A stretch of DNA of 64,000 nt. Origin: Undaria pinnatifida (taxonomy: Eukaryota; Sar; Phaeophyceae; Laminariales; Alariaceae). Below are positions 1 through 10,800 of this stretch, piece after piece. Each line of letters opens with the position of its first letter. Position 1 is the first letter of the stretch. The translations under genes and the position numbers were made by a program. Under the pieces are notes generated by a model. The model saw only the letters and a list, made by a program, of their open reading frames with translations, was not told where the DNA came from and searched no databases. The DNA is taken from positions 9,973,785 through 10,037,784 of the forward strand of contig JABAKD010000009.1 of NCBI GenBank assembly GCA_012845835.1, given 5' to 3'.

Positions 1-3000
1 TTGCTTTGCTGATCGCGGTTGATATACAGCACTGGTCGGCACGGCCGTGTCGCCCAGCGGTGCTTTTGCTTAGTATTGTGATTGCTGTTGATATACGGCT
101 GCGCCAAATATGCTTTCGCTTTGCTGACCGCGGTTGATATTCCGCGCTGGTGATGTACAGCTGCGGCAGATATGCTTTTGATTCACTGAACGCGGTTGAT
201 ATACCACGCTGGTGATATACAGTTGCGCCATATATGCCTTTGCCTTGCTGATTGCGGTTGATGTCCTGCCCTCGTCGGCTGCGTCGCCCAGCAGGGCTTT
301 CGCTTAAAGTTTTGATTGCTGTTGATACACAGCTATACCGCGCTGCTGGTGATATACGGCTGTGCCAGATAGTGCTAGATATGCTTCGCTTCGCTGATCG
401 CAGTTGATATACCGCGCTGGTAATACGCAGTTGCGCTAAATAGGCATTTGCTTGGCTAATCTCGCAGTTGATATTCCGCCCTGGTCGACACGGCTGTGTC
501 CTCCAGAAGCCCTTTCGCTTTAGTTTTGATTGCTGTTCATATGCAGCTATACCGCGCTAGTGATATACAGCTGCGCCAGATATGCTCTTGCTTTGCTGAT
601 TGCGGTTGATACACCACTCTGGTCGACACGGTTGTGTCGTCCAGAAGGGTTTTCGCTTCAGTTTTCTGATTGCTGTTGAATCCGGCGCGCCAGACATTAT
701 TTTGCTTTGCTGATCGCGGTTTATATACAGCGGCACCAATTGCGTTTTGCGTTGCTGAATGCGGTTGATTTACGGCGCTGGTGATAACAGCTGTGTCATA
801 GATGCCTTTGGTTTGCTGATCGCGGTGAATTTACCGCTCTGGCAGTCACGACCGTGTCGTCCAGCAGCGCTGTCGCTTTGGTGTCCTGACCGCTGTTGAT
901 ATATTGCTACGACAGTATGTTTTCGCTCGGCTGATCGCGGTTGATACACCGCACTTTGATATGCAGCTGTGCCAGATATACTTTCTTTCTGTGGATCGCA
1001 GTTGATATACCGCTCTGCTGGACACGGCAGTGTGGCCCAGAAGTGCTTTTGCTTTCCTGATCGTGGTTGATATACGACTGGATTAGTTATGTTTTCGCGT
1101 TGCCGATTGGTTATACCGCAGTGGGGACATACACACTTCATGGCCGGCTGGGCCAAACGTGCTTTCGCTCTGCTGATCACCATGGATGTACGGCTATGCC
1201 AGATATGCTTTCGCGCTGCTGACCGTGGTTACATCGCTCTGGTCGACACGACTGTCGCCCAGCAGCGTTTTCGCTTTGCTGCTCGGGGTTGATATGCAGC
1301 TGTGCCTTTTGTACTTTCGCCTTGAAAAAATCGCGGGCGCGGGTGTGCCTGAGGGAGATGGTTTTGCCGATCGCTGTTGATATACAGGGGTCGCAGATAT
1401 TCTTTCGCTTTGCGGATCGCGGGGATCTACCGCTCTGGTCGACACGGTTGTGGCGTCTTGAATGGCCTTCGCTTTGCTGTTTGTTGACATACGACTGGGC
1501 TGGGCGTATTTTGATTTGACGATACGCGTCTAGGCGATCTCGCTGGGCCGATCGCGGTTGATGTGCCGCCCTGGTCGACTGATCGCGGTTAATGTACCGC
1601 CCTGGTCGACACGGCTGCGTCGTCCAGCAGTGCATCTGCTTCCTTGCTCACGGTTGATACACGGCTGGGTTAGTTGTATTTTGCTGTGCTGATTAGTTAG
1701 GCTGCTCATTGACATGGTGGTATTACGGTTGCTATCGGTTGCTATTGTTTCGCTCCTCGCTAGCAATATATCGCTTCCATAGGCACGGCGGTGCCAGCGG
1801 GCTCTGCGTCGCTGACGTCGGTACGGCAGTAGCAGCGGTTTTTTGTTCCGCTGGCCTCGGTACGTTGTGCTGCCACCTCTCTGGTCGCTGGTTGGGTGTA
1901 GTGGATATACCACCATCGCTGGATCGGCTTTGCCGGGGATATGTTGTCTTGCCAGTTGCTGAGGTACACAGATGGTTCGGCTGTCTTCATTGCCGCGGCT
2001 GACTTCGGATCGCGGCTGAGATACAGCTATGGCGGACATGGGTCAGCGTTGTGACCGCTATACCACTCGTTACTGTTGATATACACTTCATGCTGACGCA
2101 GTTTAATCAGAGGCGACTGCGTGTGTCGCGGGTTGCGGGGTTACACAGCTAGGGTTGGTGTGCTGACAACGCCGTTGCAGTCGATACGGCATATATCTCG
2201 GATGCCGATGCCGCTGCTCCCTTGTCTTCTCACCGACGCGCGCGGGTTACGGTTTAATAATGGGCGGGGTTACCATGTGGCAGGTTAACCCGCTTCTGCT
2301 GCGAGAGATAGAGACTTTGCGAAACAACATCGGAACGAACTCATGGTCTAACTTCGCTGGTTGCTGGTTGGTTGCGGTTAGCGCACGTATCTTGCTGGTT
2401 GCTGTGTTCATCCAGATGTTGACAATTATCTTCGTGCCGCTACTGATTCACGAGTCGCGGTTGAGACACAGTTGTTGGTGACATGGGTCAGGGTGGCGAC
2501 CGCTATACCGACCGCTATACCGACCGCTGTACCTCTCTTTACTGTGGATATACAGTTCATGCTGATGCAGTTTCATCAGGGATGGCTGCATGTTTCGCTT
2601 GTTGCGGTGGTTACACAGCTATCGTTGACGTGCGCAGATCGAACAGTTATCACTGGCTCGGCTGCACCAGATGCTTTTGCTTTGCGGATTGCTGTGGGTA
2701 CTAATACCCCCTTTGGGACTTCGGAGAGCAACGTTGACGAATATAACTGGCAATTGCAGGGTCAGCCACACGACGTTACACGGGGTGCTAGCTTAAGGAG
2801 TGGGAATTTTCATGTGCGACTCCAACGCAAGAAGCTGCGCGATACGCGCGTAGCATGACACACCGTGTGCTACGCACTCATGCTATGACGATGACCGCCT
2901 TTCTTACTTGTTTTATCGCTATGCGTGGGCTCCGAAAGGGGTAATGTCGGTATTAATGTGGGTATACAGCTGTCGCTGACACACGGCTGTGTGGATATGC

Positions 3001-3770
3001 CACCATCATTGGCACTGTTGTGCCAGAGATGGTTTCACTTTGCTGATCACTGTTGATATACAGCTGTGCCAAAAGTACTTTCGCTTTGCGGGTTGCTGCT
3101 AACATACAGCTATTGCCCACACTGATGTGTTGTCGCTGTTGCCTCGCTAGTCGCCGTTGATAGTCGTTGATCACTGTCGCTGTTGATATACAGCGGTTGA
3201 TGGCACAGCTGTCATATTGGCTGTTTCGTCGCTGATTGCTGTTATACGACGATCTCCGGCGCGGGCTATTGACTGTTGCTTCGCTGATCAATGTTGGTAT
3301 ACAACAATCTCCGGCGCAGCCGTGCCGGAGCTGCTTTGCGTGACTGCTGACGTGGCTGGGGTATGGTTGCGGTGGCTTCGCTAGTCGCTGTCGGTATACA
3401 GCAATCACGAGCACGGTTGTGCCAGAGGCTCTACTTCGCTGACCTCGGCGTGGCAGTGCCAGAGGCTTCTGGTTGGCGGATCTCGGCCCGGCGGTGCTGG
3501 AGGCTTTGTTTTTGCTGATCTCTATAGATATACAGCTATGACTGGCACGGCGGTATTATCTCTGGGCCGCTGCAGTTGATTTGCTTGTTGCTGATGATAG
3601 TTTCTGGGTGCTGTATCAATATATAAAAGCTATCGATCACACGACTGTGTCCATACATAATGGCCGCTGCTTCGTGGATTGAGATTGTTGTACCATCATC
3701 GCTATCACGGCGGTGCCGGAGATGCTTTTGCCTAGCTGATTGCTGATGTCAAACAGATACTGACGCCTGT
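1..3770. repeat. Degenerate ~60-bp minisatellite
   Basis: A loosely conserved unit of about 55-65 bp recurs throughout. Its core reads approximately TTTGCTGATCGCGGTTGATA, followed by TACAGCTGTGCC, with a second common phrase around CTGGTCGACACGG. Copies can be seen starting near 1, 61, 110, 170, 236, 293 and 384, and so on. Short reading frames on both strands (for example 770-1183 and 1177-1635, minus) simply translate the repeat into repeated peptides such as YINRDQQSK, so I do not treat them as genes. No recognisable transposon protein is present. The array reaches the left edge of the window, so its true length is unknown. Confidence 0.8.
2027..2303 (+). repeat. Higher-order repeat block, copy A
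   Basis: This block sits inside the minisatellite and is repeated almost in full at 3824-4103. Shared landmarks in order are GACATGGGTCAG, CGCTATACC, GCAGTTTAATCAGAGG, GTGCTGACAAC, a CTACGGTTT-like phrase, GGGCGGG and AACCCGCTTCTGCTGCGAG. A third, shorter relative lies at about 2478-2640. It shows that the satellite has a higher-order organisation. Confidence 0.7.
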
Positions 3771-3823
3771 CTTCGTCGCCGCTATTGCTTCGCAAGTCGC
3801 GGTTGACAGACAGTTATGGCTGA

Positions 3824-4103
3824 CATGGGGTCAGAGTTGCGCCCGCTATACCGCTCGTTACTCTGTCAATATGCATGTAATGCTTACGCAGTTTAATCAG
3901 AGGTGATAGTGTGTATCGCTGGTGGCAGTGATTACACATCTATGGTTGATGTGCTGACAACGTGCTTACAGTCGACACTGCATACATTTCAACGGATACC
4001 GAGACGGCTGCCCCCATGTCTTCCTACCTACGCGCGGGGGCTACGGTTTGATAACGGGCGGGTGTCGCGGTATGGCGGGTAAACCCGCTTCTGCTGCGAG
4101 GAC
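3824..4103 (+). repeat. Higher-order repeat block, copy B
   Basis: Second copy of the block at 2027-2303, with the same landmark order and roughly four-fifths identity by eye. It ends with AAACCCGCTTCTGCTGCGAG, immediately before a GC-rich stretch (4104-4430) that has no counterpart in the other copy. Confidence 0.7.
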
Positions 4104-5399
4104 TCGACACGCTAAATACAGCTCGTCCGCAGCCCAGTACAGGTACCTTTCGACGGCCCCATCCCCGGGTCCCTCTCCACGTGAATTGGGCGTACATGCA
4201 CCGGCAGGGTGTACGCCGCGACGGGTGGGTGGGCGCATCGCTGACCCAGCAGCCCCCAACCCCCCTCGATCTGGGCGCTGCGCGGATAAGAACGCAACGC
4301 CCTCGCGCCAGGGAAGTTGGAGGTCGGGACGGGGTCGGGGTCGCCGGGGAGGCGGCGACCGCGGCCTACTCGCTTCTCCTGCCATTCCGCCGCCCGCCCC
4401 CGGTTCGCCCGGGCGATAGCTGAGCGGGCTGACTATAAATCTCGGTTGCAGGCCCTGTTTAATTTTCATTTTTGTTTGATTTTTATTTTTTTTTGCTAGC
4501 TACTGATAGTATCGCAGACACATGCGTGACTCATGGCAGCTGTTCCTATTTCGTTACATCATAATTTGGCTGTTAGGTAATGGTAGGTAGGAGTGGCCCG
4601 GAGTCGCGCTGTTAGTGTCTGTGCTACCGTCAGGTTTTCTCGATGGGTTGGCTGGACACACAGCATCACTTCGACGCTCGCTTAGTTGTTTAGCAGAACA
4701 AGGGGCGTGAAATGTTTCCCCCCGGTTCTAACGTACGATGCTGCGTATTGACATTCAGATAGTCTTGTATTGGCATTCGCGGTAGGTGGGCGCGGATGAA
4801 TGGCTCTGGCACCTAAATCATCGCCAGACTGGCGTGCGGCCTATTCTACCCCCAATTCCACAGCTTTCCGCCGAACATCGGTGGGGGGACACATGGGCGA
4901 TTCTCAACCCCTCGCCCACATTGCCTGTTTCGGCAGACGTATTTAGGGACCCGATGCAATGGCCGCTCCGACGGTGGTCGTGGCATGCCCCGGCGTAGGA
5001 CGCCGGCCCGGGGGGGTGCGCGTTTGTGCCGGGTTTCGTGCGCAAACACGAAGCGGTTTGGGACGAACTCGTCCTGCAGGAACACCCACTCCGTGACGAG
5101 CTTACATCATGCTGATGCTTGGAACATGGAACAAGCAGTACCGAGGTACCATGTATGTTTTACGGTGATTACTGCTGCTCTTACGGGGAGCACCTATCAA
5201 ACCAGTGACGGTGCTTCTAAGCGAACGCAAAAGTAGGCTAATCCTAATTGATTTACCACACCCGCCGGTCCTTCGCCTCGTGCACGCCACTGTATGAAAA
5301 CAATTTTTAAGAAGTTTGGGTGAGGCGACGACCCCAGTCCGGTAGCCAATGCAGAGTATAAGAAGCAATGGAAGTATGGGTAGGCCCACCGGCTGGGGG

Positions 5400-5466
5400 A
5401 GGAGGCCTCATCTAATCCAATACTTACTTTAAATGATCAATGAAGCCGCAGAAGAATACTGCAGTA
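5400..5466 (+). repeat. Perfect 67-bp direct repeat, copy 1
   Basis: This 67-bp stretch, from AGGAGGCCTCATC to ACTGCAGTA, is repeated without a mismatch at 6027-6093. The intervening 560 bp shows no protein I recognise. The arrangement could be the direct repeats of a small element or a local duplication. Confidence 0.85.
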
Positions 5467-6005
5467 AAATCGGGTTTCCAGAAAATGAGACATCGATGGT
5501 ACGGAGGTGGCTCCATGATTTGGAACCGGTGAATTACTTGGAGAATCTAGGCCACATCGATCATTGTGCATGTTTCCCACGAACCCAAAGCCAGAGAACA
5601 TACGTTGAATGAGAAATACTGACCATCCCACCCACCCAGCTTATGCATGCAGTAGTTTCTTGTTTTACAACCTTTGCGGACCGGAGAAGTCTGCGAGCGC
5701 CTTGCCACACTCAGCCCCGTGCGGAAGCAACCAGAGATGTCTTCAAATGGATCCAAGATTGGAACAAAGCTGTTGGTTTCGGCCTACTTGAGCCTATCTG
5801 AGGCACAGTACCGGAGCCACAACCATTGTCTTCAACCCCCGCCCAACGGGCAAGAACAAGAGGAAGCAGAAACCATTTCGGACCACCCTAGACATCCTGC
5901 GTGCTGAGTAGCTGCTGCGCCGTGTTTTGTTTAGTTTATTATATTTATTTTATTTTCCAGGATTACAGCCGCGCTGAGCGCTCAGCGCGGAGGTACATCC
6001 CGGGC

Positions 6006-6036
6006 GAGGCCCTCCTGCTTCGGGGCAGGAGGCCTC
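6006..6036 (+). other. GC-rich hairpin with TTCG loop
   Basis: Arms CCTCCTGC (6011-6018) and GCAGGAGG (6025-6032) pair perfectly around a TTCGGG loop, and GAGG/CCTC extend the stem outside. Similar GC hairpins with TTC(G) or CGAAG loops occur at 34996-35014, 38153-38173 and 44248-44262. Confidence 0.6.
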
Positions 6037-6093
6037 ATCTAATCCAATACTTACTTTAAATGATCAATGAAGCCGCAGAAGAATACTGCAGTA
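6027..6093 (+). repeat. Perfect 67-bp direct repeat, copy 2
   Basis: Identical to 5400-5466. The left edge of this copy coincides with the 3' arm of a strong hairpin (6011-6032), so the hairpin belongs to the junction. Confidence 0.85.
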
Positions 6094-7169
6094 TCACATA
6101 GCCAGTACGGCGGGTTTACAACAAATATTGCTAATACTGTTAATGTTAATACTACATACCAGGGTAGTTTATACCGGTACTTTGTAGTTTGTACTCTTGT
6201 CATTCTCCGTATCTTGGAAACTACCGGTATCGCAACAAACAAAATATCTGCACACCCATTCACAACTAGACTATACCTGGCACTATAAGATAATATCACA
6301 ACTACGCACGGCAGCCAGTTCATTTCCTTGACGATCCCGGCACGAATCAAGATAGCGCTGTCTTCTACCCGGCATGTTGCGGTTATTTTGGAACGGAGAG
6401 CTTCCTGTGGTGCTTCCAAGACCAATGAGGTACGTAGAACCCTGGCGTCGTACGGCACAGCTGAGCCCCTTGGCGCTGGAATGTTCTGCTCCGACTGGGT
6501 TTGATTGAAGTCTGAGGAGTCGCCGTTGGAACTGAGCATCATACGATTTCTTGCGTTGTCCGTGGTAAATGGATCCTGTTTTACATCTCGGGCTTTTGCA
6601 ATTCTCCGCAATTTCCGTATCATCACACGTCGTACGAATCCCGCTTCTTTTTTTGATTCCCCTTCCCAACCGGTACAAAATTTCAGCTGTTGATGCCCCC
6701 TTCACAACCAACACACACACGCATGCAATCAAGCTGCCTGACGAGGGCACGGAAACATATGAAACATTGTTCAAACAATCCTTTTTCGAGAAACGCTTAC
6801 GGCGGCGTGTGTCTCAAACGATGCATCTCTGAGTTCCGGATCGCTGATAGGGTGGGAACGCACCGCACTGTATATATACGTACTCGCACAAGGATCTGTA
6901 GTCCGTTGCGTTAAAAAATATACCGAGAGGTATGCTGTAACGATACCTTCGTTGGCCCCTATGTTGGATAATAATATGCGACCAACCTCTGTCCTGTGTT
7001 GGATAACAATGCTTCTTGCCCAACCTCTAGACTAACCTTGGTGTCATACTCGTGTAGCCCAGTTGGCATTTCCTCCACGCTTGAGCAGAGTACATGCACG
7101 TACGCCAAAAAGCCGCCCGCTCTGCAAGGCATACCTACGTACGCGATTGGTGTAGACTAGTAAGGTAGG

Positions 7170-7545
7170 GAGCGCTGTTTTCGTTAACAATCGGAGCAAC
7201 GACAACGTTTACCTACCTAACCGCGTTGATAAGTATTTTATTTGGTTTTCATTGGCCTACTTGCTGATTGTTGCGCCTCTGCGAACGAGACCGTTTCATT
7301 TAAAGCACAAGTACTCATCATGAGCTAAAGATACATAGCCAACGCACCGCCCGCTCTCGTACAAGACACACAGCTGGCGTAGTGCGGTCGGAATAGTGTT
7401 TTGCACCATTATTATCAACAAAAAGCAACGACAACAATCTACCTGCTTAACTGCTTTGTGCAGTTATTATTATAGTCTTCATTGGCCTACTGATTATTCC
7501 GACTCTGCAAATGAAACCGTCAAAATGAAAAGATTCAACATAGCC
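7170..7545 (+). repeat. Two-copy ~210-bp tandem duplication upstream of permease copy 1
   Basis: About 7170-7365 and 7381-7545 share ordered phrases: a (GC/AA)AACGACAAC phrase, CTACCT, TTCATTGGCCTAC, a TCTGC(A/G)AA-GA-ACCGT phrase and CATAGCCAACG. The second copy lies where the conserved upstream block of the permease genes is found, so the 5' region of copy 1 seems to have been locally duplicated. Confidence 0.55.
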
Positions 7546-7811
7546 AACGTACAGAAAGATATGCCAACCTCCGTTCTACCATATATTTCCTCGGGCCGTC
7601 GATCTTCAATCGCCGACCGCCCACTGCATGGCAGCGATACTACGAGAAAAACTGCTCAGCGTCTGCTGAACAAGCTTCAGCTAGGTGACGTTGCGTTGAC
7701 GACTGCTGCTGTTCTGATACAGTAGACTATACTGTCGCACGAAATTGCTTATCGATCTCGGTTGTTTTCGATGGGTCGGGCATCCTCTTGATTCGCTCCC
7801 AGCGGCTGCCA
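7481..7811 (+). promoter_or_regulatory. Conserved 5' flank of permease copy 1
   Basis: Two blocks are shared with the regions in front of the other two genes. One is a TTGGCCTA phrase, then a TCCG phrase, ending in AAACCGT (7481-7520). The other is a CCGTCGA...CGACCGC phrase (about 7594-7622). A third conserved phrase, CATCCTCTTGAT followed by CGCTCCCAGC (about 7789-7811), lies directly before the ATG. These may be promoter or 5' UTR elements. The sequence does not show a transcription start. Confidence 0.4.
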
Positions 7812-7813
7812 GC

Positions 7814-10800
7814 ATGATGCGGACGGTGAGACGAAGAAGGAGCTGGAAAGCTCCGTTTTTATCGGACCTTGGCCCAGCAGAAATTGGCCAAGAAATCCTC
7901 GCAGGGGTCATGGGGTGGCAGACGGTGGTCACGTCACTTGAATTCTGTGAGTACGGAGGATACGGAATGGACGTGTGAAGTTTCCTTTGCACCCGGTTTG
8001 GGTTACTCGTCCCAGTAGGTATGATGTCGTTGGGGATATTTCAGGATCCGACACCGCTTCTTCTTTGTGTGAAACGCACGGTGCGTATCCATAAAGGATG
8101 TTCCGTTGCAGGGATTGCTCGGGGTTTGGCCACCGCGGTAATTTTCAGGCGGAACGCGGTCACCACGGGATAGCACCTTCGGAGACTGCTCTATGTGTTT
8201 TAGATATTGAAGACTATAGATCAAACGATATTGTCTCCTGAAACGATAAGGAGAAATACTAATAGGAATCGGGAACCGGCATAAATAATTATACCAGGTA
8301 TGTTGTTTGTTGTTCCAGAGAGAATTCGGCGTTATGGTTCATAGTTTTTTCTGGTGGAGTACGTACGTAGCTTCCTTTGACAGCGCTTTGACAGCGCAGC
8401 AGCTGGCATTGTTTGGTTGGTCGCGCTTTTGGAGATACCAGGTGAATACCGCACGGGATGGTGTTGGCAGACTGGTAGACCACGCGAACAGACAGAGGTA
8501 TTGTTTACAACTGGATAGCGGTCGCTCACTGGACCAGATAATTCGTGATTTCGTGATTTTCGACTTCATCGCTAGGCGGCGAATCGGGGAATTAGCGAGA
8601 GCAAGAAGCAACATCCAAGGCGATATGATTGCACCCCTTTGGCCGCTTGCCATTTCTTAATCCTCATCCCGAAAAAGATGGGTGTGCCGAGGGAGTCTTT
8701 GGCGTCATTTGCCGGTACAGAGAAAATCCGTCACTACATAGTAACCTTATATCGGCTGCGCTCATGGGCCAAAGCACCCCTGTACCGGGACGTAGCCACA
8801 AACGCCCGTTCTCACTCATTATTGTTTTCTTTCGCAGACGTAGATGGAAGCTTTCATGAAGTTTCCACCACTTCCACGGAAGTATCCACTACCTCCACTG
8901 AAGCTTCCACTACCTCCACGGTAGCTTCCACTACTTTCTTCTCGGAAAACGCTTACATCGAAGCTTCCACTTCTTCCTCCATCGAAGCCTCCGCGAAATT
9001 TCGAACAATTTCATGGATTTTTGCGATGCTTCTGCGGAAGCTTTGGCTACTATTTCATACTATGGTTTGATACTGCCATGGAAGCTTTCGTAAGCTATTT
9101 TCATGGATTACTTCATCAACTTCCATGGGAATGCTTCTTCAATGGAAGTACACGGAAGCTCCCAAGCACAGCGACCTAGAGTTTACCCACATACAGCGAC
9201 CTAGAATGTTACCAAGCACATCGACCTAGAATCGTTCCACGCACAGCAACATAGATTCTAGCGACTCAAAGCATACGTACCCTAGCACATCGACTTAGAG
9301 GATACCTAAGCATCCTTACCTAAAGCATTGCCAAGGACGTTAGCCTAAAATATTTCCAAGCACAGCGGCCTGTTGGTTATATAGAGCTACCCACTGAAAC
9401 ACGTAGTGACGTGACTAGTTCTATACTTCGTATATCCAACAAAATAATGTCGTGGGTTTCGAGTCCCACCGACTTCATATATGTGACTACGTAGCTCAAT
9501 GGGTAGCGCTATGTAACCAACACGGCCTAGAGTCTTCCGTGTTGTTGTTAACCAACTACTACAGCAGTTGTTGGACGATACACCCCAGCCCCGTGGTATT
9601 TACTCCGCAAAGTTCTCTGGGCTGCCCCAGTGACTACCTGCGAGCTGGACGAACACTCCGCTAGAACTGGTCAATCTGAGGTTTGTGGTACGACGAGATC
9701 TTTGCGATGCATAGTCTATAGACTATATATATCTGTGATGGCGGCGGCAAAATGATAGACACCACTGCTCAATCGTGTTATGATATAGTCTCTACAACCT
9801 CTCCTTACCCCCGCCGCAGACGCTTCGTTGTTCGTGAGCGGCGATGATTCAGATAAACACGCAACAGCCGAAATCTTCATGTGCATCGCGGGCGTGTCTA
9901 CCATTGCGTTCGGCTTGGCCACCAACCTGCCGTTCATTGTGGCTCCGTCGGTGCTGTACGCTGGGCGACAAACCGGGTACGAAACGGAGCTCTCTGTTTG
10001 AAAGAAAGTATTCCCCGCTGTTGTTCGGTATCCTTGGGTATTTACATAGTGATGGCCTGCACATACTCTCTCGTTGCCTGTGTGAATGCGTTAGTATGTT
10101 CGCAGCAGCATTTTCCGGTAGGATGAGGTGCATGTTACACGTGGAAAAAAAGTGCGTGGACACATGCGTGAACCTCGCTTCACGTGAAGGATCAAAGCAG
10201 CAAAAGTTTATCGAGTCCACCCCGCCCCGATATGCCTCCTCATGCCGTATCAGAATCACGATGGGTGGACAGCTGGCTGCCCAAGCCCTTGCGAACGCCG
10301 CGGCGGTTCTGGTGTTCTGGTTTGCATTAAAGCTCAAGCTTGTATCTTACATACCGACGGCACTCCGAATTGGCGCTGGGTACGGTGTAGCAGTGCTGGT
10401 TGGTGTCTTGGGGATGCGCAACCTTGGTCTCCTGGTCGCAGACTCTTTCGTCTTGTCGACGATTACGTGGGAAAGTGTGAGTAAGGTATTTTACCTGGAT
10501 TTTTTTGTCGACGATATTTGACAGGGAAAGACGCCGATTGTCGTGCATGCATACTTACTTGGTGTATCTTACGTCTATTCTAATCGTGCCAGAGCGACGA
10601 ATATATCCCCGACGCTGGTGGTTCTTCAATTAATGCCGTGGCTTGTTCGTGCGATCAACTTTGTGACGTGTAAGCTGGGTCGTTTCGGCGATGTCATGGC
10701 GCCGGACCTCCAACTGATGCTTCGTTTTATTCCTCATGGCCTGTCTTATACGAAGGTTGTTGGTCTTGCAGTTATTACTGCCGCTTCAACGGCGACGTCA

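Larger units (their letters stand above)
4104..7400. other. Spacer without a recognised gene
   Basis: 4104-4430 is GC-rich and open in several frames on both strands, a composition effect. 5434-5610 (+) encodes a 58-residue open frame starting MINEAAEEYC that I do not recognise. 6051-6626 (-) is an open frame of 191 codons with a hydrophobic segment near its end, but that end lies inside a direct repeat (6027-6093), which argues against a real gene. 7054-7065 matches a tRNA A-box consensus (TAGCCCAGTTGG) with no convincing B box. Nothing else is supported. Confidence 0.5.

Noticed and set aside
770-1635. Minus-strand open frames of 137 and 152 codons
   Set aside because: They translate the minisatellite into repeated short peptides and have no unique protein content.
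6051-6626. Minus-strand open frame of 191 codons with a hydrophobic stretch
   Set aside because: Its C-terminal end is encoded by a 67-bp direct repeat, there is no recognisable domain and no paralogue. Not enough to call a gene.
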